Both the position numbers and the translations under genes were made by a program. A stretch of DNA of 64,000 bases from Paracoccus sp. M683 (lineage in GTDB: Bacteria; Pseudomonadota; Alphaproteobacteria; Rhodobacterales; Rhodobacteraceae). Below, in pieces: positions 35,859-44,799 of this stretch. The stretch's first letter is position 1, and each line of letters begins with the position of its first letter. The stretch spans positions 331,778 through 395,777 of the forward strand of contig NZ_VKDF01000005.1 of assembly GCF_007096355.1 (NCBI RefSeq), written 5' to 3'. Under the pieces are notes generated by a model. That model was given only the letters and a program-made list of their open reading frames with translations. It had not been told where the DNA came from and did not search any database.

Positions 35859-36476
35859 CTAGTGCGCTTGCCGGTCGGGATGGGCGGCGGCGAAGGCGGG
35901 GATCCGTTCCAGACTTTGCGCCACGCGGCGAATCTTGGGCATGGCGGTCAGGTCGATACCCCAACGGTCGGCGTTATACAGCTGTGGCATCAGGCAGATA
36001 TCGGCCAGCGTCACTGTATCGCCCCAGCAATGATCGCCACCGGCCAGCATTGCCTCGACTGCGGCAAGGCCGGGGGCGATGAAATGGCGCATCCAGTCCT
36101 GCATCGTGATCGCGCCGTTCGATGCGGCGACGGCATGGCGGGCCGTGCCCAGATTGCAGATCGGGTGAATGTCCACGGCGACCGCATGGGCGATGGCGCG
36201 GATATGGGCGCGATCGGCCGCCGCGCCGGGCAGCAGGTTCAGCCCGCGCGTTTCGTCCAGATAGTCGATGATCGCCAGCGATTGCGTCAGCCGCAGGCCG
36301 TCGATTTCGATCACCGGCACCAGACCTTGCGGATTGCGGCGCAAATGCGCGTCCGAGCGCTGTTGCCCGGCCACCAGATCGACCGGCTGGCTGTGCCAGT
36401 CCAAGCCCGCCAGCCCCAGGGCGATGCGCACGCGATAGCTGGCCGATGACCGCCAGTAATCATAAAGGGCGATCAC
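35859..36476 (-). CDS. maiA: maleylacetoacetate isomerase (zeta-class GST)
   Basis: Glutathione-dependent cis-trans isomerisation of maleylacetoacetate to fumarylacetoacetate, the step between HmgA and FahA in tyrosine breakdown. The 205-residue protein carries the zeta-class N-terminal signature YWRSSASYRVRIALGLAGL and the SLAIIDYLDE glutathione-site motif. It overlaps the upstream marR gene by four bases and is divergent from hmgA-fahA, which supplies the neighbouring steps. Confidence 0.92.
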   Translation of the reverse strand: MIALYDYWRSSASYRVRIALGLAGLDWHSQPVDLVAGQQRSDAHLRRNPQGLVPVIEIDGLRLTQSLAIIDYLDETRGLNLLPGAAADRAHIRAIAHAVAVDIHPICNLGTARHAVAASNGAITMQDWMRHFIAPGLAAVEAMLAGGDHCWGDTVTLADICLMPQLYNADRWGIDLTAMPKIRRVAQSLERIPAFAAAHPDRQAH

Positions 36477-36913
36477 GGCTTTTCCTCCATCAGCCGGTCC
36501 AGCGCGGCGTTCAATGCCGCCATGTGACCCGCCAGCCTGGCCTCAAGCTGGTTCTGAAACTCGATCGCCAGTGGCAGCAATTCCGCCATCAGTGCCCGGC
36601 CCTGATCGGTCAGCGAAAGGCTGACCAACCGGCGGTCGGCCTCGTTTTCGGTCTTTTCGATCAGCCCGGCTTCGGCCAGCCTCGTGGCGGCGCGGCTGGC
36701 CTTGGATTTCTCAAGGCTGACCATCTGGCCCAGTTCGCGCACCGAAACCTCGCCCGAATCCATCAGGTGCACCAGCACCCGCCATTCGGCGACCGAGATG
36801 CCAAAGCGGTTGCGATACAGCCCGGCCAGCCCGGCGCTGACATGCTGCGCGGCCACGGCCAGCCGATAGGGAAGAAACCCCGACAGATCGAAATCCGGTA
36901 ATTTGCCTGACAT
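36473..36913 (-). CDS. MarR-family transcriptional regulator
   Basis: Winged-helix repressor of 146 residues. The HTH region [29 protein letters not shown] is followed by the wing sequence [17 protein letters not shown] with the conserved Asp-Arg-Arg. Terminal helices for dimerisation flank it. It is the first gene of the marR-maiA unit, divergent from hmgA. The intergenic region holds palindromes in the right place for repression, so it probably senses homogentisate or a downstream intermediate; the ligand is inferred. Confidence 0.9.
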   Translation of the reverse strand: MSGKLPDFDLSGFLPYRLAVAAQHVSAGLAGLYRNRFGISVAEWRVLVHLMDSGEVSVRELGQMVSLEKSKASRAATRLAEAGLIEKTENEADRRLVSLSLTDQGRALMAELLPLAIEFQNQLEARLAGHMAALNAALDRLMEEKP

Positions 36914-36957
36914 GTCGCCTCTGCCCTGCCGATGCTGCCCCGCCAGAATCCGCCAAA

Positions 36958-36977
36958 TTCATCTCATCTGCAATGAA
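36958..36977. promoter_or_regulatory. second (imperfect) MarR-type operator
   Basis: Read on the minus strand it is TTCATTGCAGATGAGATGAA, an imperfect copy of the hmgA operator with the same centre GA. Its centre is 29 bases from the perfect site. It is nearer to the marR-maiA start and may mediate autoregulation. A further half site, GATGCAAC, occurs at 37019-37026. Confidence 0.55.
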
Positions 36978-36981
36978 TTTC

Positions 36982-37010
36982 TTGACTTCGTTGCAGATGC
37001 AACGAATAAT
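36982..37010 (+). promoter_or_regulatory. hmgA promoter with operator in the spacer
   Basis: TTGACT (36982-36987) and AATAAT (37005-37010) are 17 bases apart, a near-consensus promoter unusual for this GC-rich genome. The 20-bp perfect palindrome TTCGTTGCAGATGCAACGAA occupies 36987-37006 and thus fills the spacer. Binding of the divergent MarR protein would occlude the promoter. Confidence 0.75.
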
Positions 37011-37056
37011 CCCGACGAGATGCAACATTCCGCCTGGCCGGGAAGGGAGAGATCAG

Positions 37057-38418
37057 ATGACCAAGCACGAGCTGCCGCAGGGGATGATCCGGGCGTCCGG
37101 CACGCAGGGCACGCATGAGGGTTACATGCCCGGTTTCGGCAATGATTTTGAAACCGAGGCGCTGCCCGGCGCGCTGCCACAGGGGATGAACAGCCCGCAG
37201 CGGGTGAATTACGGGCTTTATGGCGAGCAGCTTTCGGGCACGGCCTTCACCGCGCCCAGCCATCAGAACGAACGGACCTGGTGTTATCGCATCCGCCCCT
37301 CGGTCAAACATTCGGGGCGCTATCTGCCGGTCGATCTGCCCTATTGGAAGACTGCGCCGCATATCCCGCAGGGCGTGACCTCGCTTGGGCAATACCGGTG
37401 GGACCCGGTGCCCCATACCGATCAGGCGCTGACCTGGCTGACGGGGATGCGCACCATGACCACGGCGGGGGATGTGAACATCCAGGTCGGCATGGCCAGC
37501 CATATCTATCTGGTCACGCAATCCATGCAGGACGCCTATTTCTATTCGGCCGACAGCGAATTGCTGGTGGTGCCGCAGGAAGGGCGGTTGCGTTTCTGCA
37601 CCGAACTGGGCGTCATCGACCTTGAGCCGCAGGAAATCGCCGTGATCCCGCGCGGTCTGGTCTATCGCGTCGAGGTGCTGGAAGGGCCGTGCCGTGGCTT
37701 CGTCTGCGAGAATTACGGCCAGAAATTCGAACTGCCCGGCCGTGGCCCCATCGGCGCGAATTGCATGGCCAACCGCCGCGATTTCAAGACACCGGTGGCC
37801 GCGTTCGAGGATCGTGAGGTGCCCTCGACCCTGACGATCAAGTGGTGCGGCCAGTTCCACGAATGCCAGATCGGTCATTCGCCGCTGGACGTGGTGGCCT
37901 GGCACGGGAATTACGCGCCGGTGAAATACGACCTGAAAACCTATTGTCCGATCGGCGCGATCCTGTTCGATCATCCCGATCCCTCGATCTTCACCGTGCT
38001 GACCGCGCCTTCGGGGGTCGAGGGGACCGCGAATATCGACTTCGTGCTGTTCCGCGAACGCTGGATGGTGATGGAAAACACCTTCCGGCCGCCCTGGTAC
38101 CACAAGAACGTCATGTCGGAACTGATGGGCAATATCTATGGCCAGTATGACGCCAAGCCGCAGGGCTTTGTCCCCGGCGGCATGAGCCTGCACAACATGA
38201 TGCTGCCCCATGGCCCGGATCGCGAGGCGTTCGAAAAGGCCTCGACGGTGGATCTGAAACCCGAGAAGCTGGACAACACCATGTCCTTCATGTTCGAGAC
38301 CCGTTTTCCCCAGCATCTGACCGAGTTTGCCGGTCGCGAGGCGCCGTTGCAGGATGATTACGTCACCTGCTGGGACGGGATCGAGAAGAAGTTCGATGGC
38401 ACGTCCGGTTTGAAGTAA
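37057..38418 (+). CDS. hmgA: homogentisate 1,2-dioxygenase
   Basis: Iron(II) dioxygenase that opens the ring of homogentisate to maleylacetoacetate. The 453-residue protein starts at the ATG at 37057, with an AAGGGAGA ribosome site. Family sequence runs throughout: [47 protein letters not shown], the iron-site region around [27 protein letters not shown] and [14 protein letters not shown] with late His and Glu ligands. It is followed by fahA; the divergent maiA completes the three-step conversion to fumarate and acetoacetate. Confidence 0.96.
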   Translation: MTKHELPQGMIRASGTQGTHEGYMPGFGNDFETEALPGALPQGMNSPQRVNYGLYGEQLSGTAFTAPSHQNERTWCYRIRPSVKHSGRYLPVDLPYWKTAPHIPQGVTSLGQYRWDPVPHTDQALTWLTGMRTMTTAGDVNIQVGMASHIYLVTQSMQDAYFYSADSELLVVPQEGRLRFCTELGVIDLEPQEIAVIPRGLVYRVEVLEGPCRGFVCENYGQKFELPGRGPIGANCMANRRDFKTPVAAFEDREVPSTLTIKWCGQFHECQIGHSPLDVVAWHGNYAPVKYDLKTYCPIGAILFDHPDPSIFTVLTAPSGVEGTANIDFVLFRERWMVMENTFRPPWYHKNVMSELMGNIYGQYDAKPQGFVPGGMSLHNMMLPHGPDREAFEKASTVDLKPEKLDNTMSFMFETRFPQHLTEFAGREAPLQDDYVTCWDGIEKKFDGTSGLK

Positions 38419-38424
38419 GCAAAG

Positions 38425-38475
38425 CCGGGGGCTGTCTGCCCCCGGACCCCCGAGGATATTTTCGTGAAGAAGAAA
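38425..38475 (+). repeat. intergenic hairpin element, copy 4
   Basis: A CCGGGGGC/GCCCCCGG hairpin is followed by ACCCCCGAGGATATTTTC and GTGAAGAAGAAA. It fills the hmgA-fahA gap, and its A-rich tail runs straight into the AAAGGGGA ribosome site of fahA. Confidence 0.72.
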
Positions 38476-38484
38476 GGGGACGGT

Positions 38485-39726
38485 ATGTCCTTGATCCGGT
38501 CATGGGTGGACAGCGCCAATCGCGCAGACACCGACTTTCCGCTGAACAATCTGCCTTACGGGGTTTTCGACGACGGGCAGGGCGCGCGCATGGGCGTGGC
38601 CATCGGCGATTTCGTCCTGGATCTGGGGCGCGTGGATCACGGGCTGGATCCGGTGCTGCTGGCGGACCCTGCCTGGAACGACGTCATGGCGGCGGGGCCC
38701 TCGGTCTGGGCGGGGCTGCGGGCGAGGCTGACCGAGCTTTTGTCGGATGAGGGCCATCGCCCGGCGGTGGGGCCGCATTTGCTGCCGTTGGCGTCTGTGC
38801 GGATGCTGATGCCGTTCCGGGTCACGGAATATACCGATTTCTATGCCGGCAAGAACCATGCCGTGAATGTCGGCACCATGTTCCGGGGCGCCGAGAATGC
38901 GCTGCCGCCGAACTGGCTGTCGATCCCCATCGGCTATAACGGGCGGGCCTCCTCGGTCGTGGTCTCGGGCACGGATGTGGTGCGGCCCTGGGGGCAGGTG
39001 AAGGCGCCGGACGAGGCGCAGCCGCGTTTCGCGCCCTCGGCCCGGTTCGATCTGGAGCTGGAGATGGGGGCGATCATCGGGCAGCCCTCGGACGGGATGG
39101 TTTCGGTGGCCGAGGCCGATCAGATGATCTTTGGCTATGTGCTGCTGAATGACTGGTCGGCGCGGGACATTCAGGCTTGGGAATATCAGCCGCTTGGCCC
39201 GTTTCAGGCAAAGGCGACGGCCACCACCATCAGTCCCTGGATCGTGACCCGCGCCGCGTTGGAGCCGTTCCGCGTATCCACCCCCGAACGCGAACGCCCA
39301 CTGCTGCCTTACCTGCGCGAGCCGGGGCCGATGCTGTATGACATTGCGCTGGAGGTGGGCTTGGCCCCCGAAGGCAAGCCCGAAACGGTGATCGCGCGGA
39401 CGAATTACGACCAGATGTATTACTCGGCCGCGCAGCAACTGGCCCATCACACGACCAGCGGCTGCGCGATGCGGGTGGGTGATCTGCTGGGGTCGGGCAC
39501 GATTTCGGGGCCGACGAAAGACAGCCGGGGTTCGTTGCTGGAACTGAGCTGGGGCGGGAAAGAGCCCCTGACGCTGGCCACGGGCGAAAGCCGCAGCTTT
39601 CTTGAGGATGGCGACAGGCTGATCCTGCGCGGTGCGGCCCAGGGCGATGGCTATCGCATCGGGTTCGGGGAATGCGCGGGCGTGTTGCGCCCGGCGCGCA
39701 GGCTGCCCGATTGGGCCCAGGAATAG
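38485..39726 (+). CDS. fahA: fumarylacetoacetase
   Basis: Hydrolyses fumarylacetoacetate to fumarate and acetoacetate, the last step of the homogentisate pathway. The protein has 413 residues from the ATG at 38485; an ATG at 38464 lies inside the repeat element. An N-terminal SH3-like domain precedes the FAH catalytic fold with YTDFYAGKNHAVNVG (catalytic His), the LELEMGAIIGQPS metal-site Glu residues and LLNDWSARDIQAWEYQPLGPF. It lies 66 bases after hmgA across the repeat element, in one operon. Confidence 0.95.
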   Translation: MSLIRSWVDSANRADTDFPLNNLPYGVFDDGQGARMGVAIGDFVLDLGRVDHGLDPVLLADPAWNDVMAAGPSVWAGLRARLTELLSDEGHRPAVGPHLLPLASVRMLMPFRVTEYTDFYAGKNHAVNVGTMFRGAENALPPNWLSIPIGYNGRASSVVVSGTDVVRPWGQVKAPDEAQPRFAPSARFDLELEMGAIIGQPSDGMVSVAEADQMIFGYVLLNDWSARDIQAWEYQPLGPFQAKATATTISPWIVTRAALEPFRVSTPERERPLLPYLREPGPMLYDIALEVGLAPEGKPETVIARTNYDQMYYSAAQQLAHHTTSGCAMRVGDLLGSGTISGPTKDSRGSLLELSWGGKEPLTLATGESRSFLEDGDRLILRGAAQGDGYRIGFGECAGVLRPARRLPDWAQE

Positions 39727-39745
39727 GGGCGGGCGCTGATCTTCG

Positions 39746-39770
39746 CCGCCGGATGGTGATCCGGCGGTTT
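39746..39770 (+). terminator. intrinsic terminator of hmgA-fahA
   Basis: CCGCCGGAT (39746-39754) pairs perfectly with ATCCGGCGG (39759-39767) around a GGTG loop, followed by TTTG. It lies 20 bases after the fahA stop and before the convergent GTPase gene. Confidence 0.72.
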
Positions 39771-39787
39771 GATCCTTGTGGTGCGGC

Positions 39788-40999
39788 TCAGGCGGTCGCT
39801 GCCTGGCCACGGCGCCAGCGGGGAAACGGATCGGGCAGGCCGGTCCAGCGGTCGGGGTCGGCCTCGTCACCGATCAGGCAGGCGTCCAGACGGTGACGAA
39901 TGCTGTCCTCGTCCATGTCGCAGCCGATGAAGACGATTTCCTGCCGCCTGTCGCCCCATGGCTCGGCCCAGTTCTGGGCGATATGGGCCCTGGCCTGTTC
40001 ATCGCCGGGCCAGCGGTCGCGCGGAACCGTCGCCCACCATTGCCCAAGCGGCCGCACATCGGCCAGTGCCCCGGCCAGCGAAAACTCGGCCACCCAATCG
40101 GGCTGCGTGGCGATCCAGAAATGGCCCTTTGCGCGGATCACGCCACGCAGCGGCGAGGTCAGCAGCTGGTGGATCTTGCGCGGCTCGAACGGGCGGCGGG
40201 CGCGGTAGGTGAATGAGCTGACGCCGTATTCCTCGGTCTCGGGGGTGTGGTCGGCAAAGCCGTACAGTTCCTTGACCCACATCGGATGATCATGCGCGCG
40301 GTCAAAGTCGAACAATCCCGTATCCAGGATCGCATGTGGCGGGACCCGGCCGTGATCGGCCTCGATGATGCGGGCATCGGCATTCAGGCTGCGAATGATG
40401 CGGCGCGCGGCATCCGCCTGTTCCGCACCGGCGCTGGTGACCTTGTTCAGGACCACCACATCGGCAAATTCGATCTGTTCGGTCAGCAGCTGGACGAGGT
40501 GGCGCGCATCACCCGGCCCGGCGACCTCGCCCCGGTCGGCCAATGCGTCATGGCTGGCGAAATCCCGCGGCAGGTTGACCGCATCGACCACCGTGACCAT
40601 CGTATCCAGCCGCGCCAGATCCGACAGGCTGGCCCCCGTCTGATCGGCAAATTCAAAGGTCGTGGCGACCGGCAGCGGCTCGGATATGCCCGAGGATTCG
40701 ATCAGCAGATAGTCAAAGCGCCCGGCCTCGGCCAGCCGGCGCACCTCGGTCAGCAGATCCTTGCGCAAGGTGCAGCAGATGCAGCCGTTCGACATCTCGA
40801 CCAGCGCCTCTTCGGTTCGTGACATGCCGCCATCGGCGCGGATCAGGTCGGCGTCGATATTCACCTCGGACATGTCGTTGACGATGACCGCCACGCGCAG
40901 GCCGGCGCGATTGTTCAGGATATGGTTCAGCAATGTCGTCTTGCCCGCCCCAAGAAAGCCGGAAAGAACGGTGACGGGCAGGCGGTCGGGGCGGGTCAT
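39788..40999 (-). CDS. COG0523 (CobW/ZigA-type) GTPase, probable zinc metallochaperone
   Basis: G3E-family P-loop GTPase of 403 residues. Walker [14 protein letters not shown] is near residue 14, the metal-binding CxCC motif is in [10 protein letters not shown] near residue 72, and the NKVT nucleotide motif is at VVLNKVTSA. The C-terminal CobW_C domain carries [11 protein letters not shown] and ends in a Trp/Asp-rich region. Such proteins transfer zinc to client enzymes under zinc limitation. The promoter overlaps a Zur-like box at 41033-41054, which fits that role. It is not next to cobalamin genes, so a CobW function is unlikely. Confidence 0.86.
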   Translation of the reverse strand: MTRPDRLPVTVLSGFLGAGKTTLLNHILNNRAGLRVAVIVNDMSEVNIDADLIRADGGMSRTEEALVEMSNGCICCTLRKDLLTEVRRLAEAGRFDYLLIESSGISEPLPVATTFEFADQTGASLSDLARLDTMVTVVDAVNLPRDFASHDALADRGEVAGPGDARHLVQLLTEQIEFADVVVLNKVTSAGAEQADAARRIIRSLNADARIIEADHGRVPPHAILDTGLFDFDRAHDHPMWVKELYGFADHTPETEEYGVSSFTYRARRPFEPRKIHQLLTSPLRGVIRAKGHFWIATQPDWVAEFSLAGALADVRPLGQWWATVPRDRWPGDEQARAHIAQNWAEPWGDRRQEIVFIGCDMDEDSIRHRLDACLIGDEADPDRWTGLPDPFPRWRRGQAATA

Positions 41000-41032
41000 G
41001 GGATGGTCCTGTGAAGCGATTGGACAAGAATC

Positions 41033-41059
41033 GTTATATTATAACATAATGTTAGTCAA
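41033..41059 (-). promoter_or_regulatory. Zur-like box overlapping the promoter of the COG0523 gene
   Basis: Two overlapping AT-rich palindromes, GTTATATTATAAC (41033-41045) and TAACATAATGTTA (41042-41054), resemble alphaproteobacterial Zur operators. On the minus strand TTGACT at 41054-41059 could serve as -35 with a -10 inside the palindromes (TATAAC after 15 bases or TAACGA after 17). Only zinc-dependent regulation is inferred; binding is untested. Confidence 0.65.
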
Positions 41060-41081
41060 TCGAACCCGAGACCGTTTGCCA

Positions 41082-41112
41082 CCCGTCAGCCGGCTGACGA
41101 CCCATTGACGGG
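41082..41112 (+). promoter_or_regulatory. leader of the ABC-F gene with two mutually exclusive hairpins
   Basis: CGTCAGCCGGCTGACG (41084-41099) is a perfect 16-bp palindrome. CCCGTCA at 41082-41088 can instead pair with TGACGGG at 41106-41112. The two structures share the same bases, so only one can form at a time. The segment ends 28 bases before the ABC-F start. Confidence 0.45.
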
Positions 41113-41139
41113 CCGCGCGGCTTGCGCCATGCCGCATCC

Positions 41140-43011
41140 ATGCTGCGTATCGACGACATATCCTATTCCATTCAGGGCCGGCCCCTGTTCGAACATGCCA
41201 CAGCGACCATCCCCGAGGGGCATAAGGTCGGCTTGGTCGGACCCAATGGCGCGGGCAAGACCACGCTGTTCCGGCTGATCCGGGGCGAGCTGTCGCTGGA
41301 TGGCGGCGCCATCACCTTGCCGCCGCGCGCCCGTATCGGCGGCGTGGCGCAAGAGGCGCCAGGAACGGAAATCTCGGTTCTGGAAACGGTTCTGGCCGAG
41401 GATCGCGAGCGTGCCGCCCTGCTGGCCGAGGCCGAAACCGCCACCGACCCCCATCGCATCGCCGAGATTCAGACCCGGCTGGCCGATATCGACGCCTGGT
41501 CGGCCGAGGCGCGTGCGGCCTCGATCCTTGACGGGCTGGGGTTCTCGACTGCGGATCAGTCGCGCCCGACCCGCGATTTTTCCGGCGGTTGGCGGATGCG
41601 GATCGCACTGGCCGGCGTGCTGTTTTCGCAGCCCGACCTGTTGCTGCTGGACGAACCGACCAACTATCTGGATCTGGAAGGGGCGCTTTGGCTGGAAAGC
41701 TATCTGGCGCGCTATCCCTATACGGTCATCATCATCAGCCATGATCGCGACCTGCTGAACCGTGCGGTGGGCCATATCCTGCATCTCGAAGACCGCCGGC
41801 TGACGTTGTATACCGGCGGCTATGACGGCTTTGCCAAGCTGCGTGCCGAACGCCGTGCCCTGCGAGCCGCAGAGGCGCGCAAACAGGCAGACCGCCGCGC
41901 CCATATGCAAAGTTTCGTCGACCGGTTCCGCGCCAAGGCCAGCAAGGCGCGGCAGGCCCAGTCCCGCATCAAGATGCTGGAACGGATGACCCCGATCACC
42001 GCGCCCGAGGAAGCCAAGTTCCACCGCTTCGGCTTTCCCCAGCCCGAGGAACTGTCGCCCCCCATCGTCGCGCTGGAAGGGGTCTGTGTCGGCTATGACG
42101 GTCGGGCCGTGCTGCGGCGGCTTAGCCTGCGGATTGATCAGGACGACCGGATCGCCCTTCTGGGCCGAAACGGGCAGGGCAAGTCGACCCTGTCGAAGTT
42201 GCTGGCCGAACGCCTGCCCGCGATGGAGGGCAAGGTGACCCGCGCCGGAAAGCTGCGCGTTGGCTATTTCGCGCAGCATCAGGTGGACGAGCTTTATCTG
42301 GACGAAACCCCGCTGGATCACATCCGCCGGCTGCGGCCCGACGAGGCGCCGCCGAAGCTGCGCGCGCGGCTGGCCGGTTTCGGCCTGATGGAGGCGCAGG
42401 CCGAAACCAGGGTCGGGCAATTGTCGGGCGGGCAAAAGGCGCGGCTGTCCCTGCTGATCGCCACCATCGACGCGCCGCATCTTCTGGTGCTGGACGAGCC
42501 GACCAACCACCTTGATATCGAAAGCCGCGAGGCCCTGACCGAGGCGCTGAATGACTATACCGGCGCGGTGGTGCTGGTCAGCCATGACATGCATCTGCTG
42601 GGGCTGGTCGCCGACCGGCTTTGGCTGGTCAAGGATGGTGCGGTCAGCCCATGGCAGGGCGATCTGGACGATTACCGCGCCTTTCTGCTGCAAGGCGACG
42701 CCCCCGCCCGGAAAAGCGAGCGTGATCAGCCCGCTGACCAGCCTGCCGCGAAACCCGCAGCCAAGCGGCCGCCGCGCGACGAATTGCTGGGCCTGCGGGC
42801 CGAGGCGCGCCGGGCCGAGGAGCGCGTGTCCAAGCTGACCGAAATGCTGGCACGTCTGGACGAGAAGCTGGCCGACCCTGCCATCTATCAAAATCCGGCC
42901 GAGGCCGAGAAATGGGGCCGCAAACGCGCCGAGGCCGTTGCCGCGATGTCACGGGCCGAAGATATCTGGATGAATGCACTGGAAAATCTGGAGCTGGCCG
43001 AAAGCGGTTGA
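41140..43011 (+). CDS. uup: ABC-F family ATPase (Uup/EttA-type)
   Basis: Soluble tandem ABC ATPase of 623 residues without membrane segments. The first cassette has GPNGAGKTT and FSGGWRMRIALAG; the second has GRNGQGKST and LSGGQKARLSLL, both with DEPTNxLD Walker B motifs. A charged P-site tolerance linker (about 230-280, Arg/Ala-rich) separates them. The C-terminal tail is Lys/Ala/Glu-rich and coiled-coil-like, as in Uup. ABC-F proteins act on the ribosome E site or on DNA-transposition intermediates (Uup). Whether this one is housekeeping or antibiotic-related cannot be told. Confidence 0.85.
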   Translation: MLRIDDISYSIQGRPLFEHATATIPEGHKVGLVGPNGAGKTTLFRLIRGELSLDGGAITLPPRARIGGVAQEAPGTEISVLETVLAEDRERAALLAEAETATDPHRIAEIQTRLADIDAWSAEARAASILDGLGFSTADQSRPTRDFSGGWRMRIALAGVLFSQPDLLLLDEPTNYLDLEGALWLESYLARYPYTVIIISHDRDLLNRAVGHILHLEDRRLTLYTGGYDGFAKLRAERRALRAAEARKQADRRAHMQSFVDRFRAKASKARQAQSRIKMLERMTPITAPEEAKFHRFGFPQPEELSPPIVALEGVCVGYDGRAVLRRLSLRIDQDDRIALLGRNGQGKSTLSKLLAERLPAMEGKVTRAGKLRVGYFAQHQVDELYLDETPLDHIRRLRPDEAPPKLRARLAGFGLMEAQAETRVGQLSGGQKARLSLLIATIDAPHLLVLDEPTNHLDIESREALTEALNDYTGAVVLVSHDMHLLGLVADRLWLVKDGAVSPWQGDLDDYRAFLLQGDAPARKSERDQPADQPAAKPAAKRPPRDELLGLRAEARRAEERVSKLTEMLARLDEKLADPAIYQNPAEAEKWGRKRAEAVAAMSRAEDIWMNALENLELAESG

Positions 43012-43093
43012 TATGGGCTGATCCAGTCGCCTGAACGCTTGCGAATCTGCAACCAGAAGGCGAAAATACCCTACCTGCGCCCGAGGTCCTGAC

Positions 43094-43840
43094 ATGAAAA
43101 ACCTGATCGCCGCCGCCCTTCTGGTTGCCGCCCCGATGGCTGCACCTGTTGCTGCTTATGCGCAGGATCGGGTGTTTTCGATTGATGCGGGGCTTGGGGT
43201 TTCGGTTTCGCCGACCTATCCGGGCTCGGACGAGGTCGAGGCCGGCCCCTGGCTGCTGTGGCGCAATGCCGTCTTTAACGCGACCGGGGAAAAAGGCGTG
43301 CCGGGCGACGGGTTCTCGATCTCGCCGTCTTTCGGGCTGGTCGGTGAACGCAACGAGGACGATGACGATGCGCTGGCGGGTCTGAACCAGATCGACCGGG
43401 CCTATGAACTGGGCGGTCGTGCCAGCTATCGCTCGGGTCCGGTGACCGGATATCTCAGCCTGCGCAAGGGCTTTGGTGGCCATCACGGCATTACCGGCGA
43501 GGCCGGGGTGAAATATCGCACCGATGCCAGCGATCGGCTGAGCCTGTGGTCAGGGCTGGAACTGGGCTATGGCAATGGCGAATACAACCAGACCTATTTC
43601 GGTGTGACTGCGGCCGAATCGGCGGCCAGCGGCTATGCTGCCTATGATCTGGGTGGCGGGATCAACAAGGTCTCGGCCAAGCTTGAAGCGCGCTATTCGC
43701 TGTCTGACAACACCGCCCTGCTGGGCGAGGTCGAATATGGCCGCATCGTGGGTGATGCCGCCGACAGCCCGATCGTGCAGGACCGCGATCAGCCCGCAGT
43801 CCGTCTTGGCATTGTTCGGAATTTCAGCTTCGGTTTCTGA
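43094..43840 (+). CDS. MipA/OmpV-family outer membrane protein
   Basis: Outer-membrane beta-barrel of 248 residues with a signal peptide ending VAAYAQ. The mature part has alternating strands rich in Gly, Tyr and Ser, YPGSDEVEAGPWLLWRN near the start (a MipA hallmark) and a terminal Phe required for Bam recognition. MipA-family proteins scaffold murein synthase and hydrolase or act as porin-like proteins; function here is unassigned. Monocistronic, 82 bases after the ABC-F gene. Confidence 0.83.
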   Translation: MKNLIAAALLVAAPMAAPVAAYAQDRVFSIDAGLGVSVSPTYPGSDEVEAGPWLLWRNAVFNATGEKGVPGDGFSISPSFGLVGERNEDDDDALAGLNQIDRAYELGGRASYRSGPVTGYLSLRKGFGGHHGITGEAGVKYRTDASDRLSLWSGLELGYGNGEYNQTYFGVTAAESAASGYAAYDLGGGINKVSAKLEARYSLSDNTALLGEVEYGRIVGDAADSPIVQDRDQPAVRLGIVRNFSFGF

Positions 43841-43894
43841 CGGTTAAGGGGCCGATCTCGGATAGGCTTCAGGGTCGGCGGCAGCCGTTGCGCC

Positions 43895-44683
43895 TTAGGC
43901 GCCGCCGCGCAGCAGCCGGCGTCGTGCGGGCGGGATGGCGCTGATCTCCAGCCCGGTAAAGACATGCAGCGTGTTCAGCTGCCGGTCCACCACAGCGTGA
44001 TCGCTGACCCATCCCCCCATTGCCAGATAGCTGCGCAGCAGGGGCGGCATCGCCGCCATGGCCTTGCGCGGATCGGGTCGGCGCAGTCGTAGCGCACGGG
44101 CAAAGCGGAACACCTGTGGCGCCTTGACCCGAGGCAACCAGCGTTTCGGGGCCAGATGTCGTTCGCGCAGCATGGCGAAGGCATCGGCATAGCTGTCAGG
44201 CTCGGTCCCGACAAAGCTGGAACAGCCGAACAGCAGGCCCACGCCCTCGGTTTCGACATAGTCGGTCAGCCGGGCCCAGGCCAACCGCAGAATATCGGGA
44301 TCGCGCCAATCGGGATGAATGCAGAACCGGCCCAGTTCCACCAGCTTGCCATCGTAATGGGCCAGCGAGGACAGGTTGTAATATTGGGCCGAATAGCTGC
44401 GGGCGATCTCGGCCCCGCCTGACAGGGGCAGGATGCGATAGCAGCAGACCAGCGCGCCGCTGCTGGCCTCTTCGATCAGGACGTGGCGGCAGATCGCGTC
44501 ATGGGCGTCGTGATCCAGTTCGCCTGACTCGTCCGCCTCGCCGGCCTGGCGGCTGCGGGCCAGAAAACACAGCCAGCGCAGATGCTGCGCGGCGTGCAGA
44601 TCGGCCTCGGATTCGGCGAATCGGGTTATGTATCGGCCCTGATGCATCATCAGACTGTTCCAGCCCTTTACGCTTTGATGCAA
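43895..44683 (-). CDS. GNAT-type N-acyltransferase, OlsB-like
   Basis: Acyltransferase of up to 262 residues; ATGs at 44683, 44650 and 44647 are possible starts and no ribosome site decides. It matches the OlsB/hemolysin-like group that transfers a 3-hydroxyacyl chain from ACP to ornithine, the first step of ornithine lipid synthesis: LRWLCFLAR, VELGRFCIHPDWRD, GLLFGCSSFVGTEP, PPLLRSYLAMGGWVSDHAVVDRQLNT. The partner O-acyltransferase OlsA is not adjacent. Ornithine lipid synthesis is therefore inferred from this enzyme alone. Confidence 0.78.
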   Translation of the reverse strand: MHQSVKGWNSLMMHQGRYITRFAESEADLHAAQHLRWLCFLARSRQAGEADESGELDHDAHDAICRHVLIEEASSGALVCCYRILPLSGGAEIARSYSAQYYNLSSLAHYDGKLVELGRFCIHPDWRDPDILRLAWARLTDYVETEGVGLLFGCSSFVGTEPDSYADAFAMLRERHLAPKRWLPRVKAPQVFRFARALRLRRPDPRKAMAAMPPLLRSYLAMGGWVSDHAVVDRQLNTLHVFTGLEISAIPPARRRLLRGGA

Positions 44684-44799
44684 GCTTACCTCGGTGCTGT
44701 GACGGAAACGCGAAACCGACCATCAAGGTTCACTTCTGGTTGAGGATTCGCATATCCAGTGCAGGGACGCGACAGGTCGCGGTGCTGCGGTGGCGGGCC

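Noticed and set aside
39788..40999. COG0523 GTPase as the cobalamin protein CobW
   Set aside because: No cobalamin genes nearby, and the promoter carries a Zur-like rather than a B12-related signal.
41086..42891. 601-codon minus-strand open frame over the ABC-F gene
   Set aside because: Antisense to an intact two-cassette ATPase; Gln/Arg/Gly-rich, no motif.
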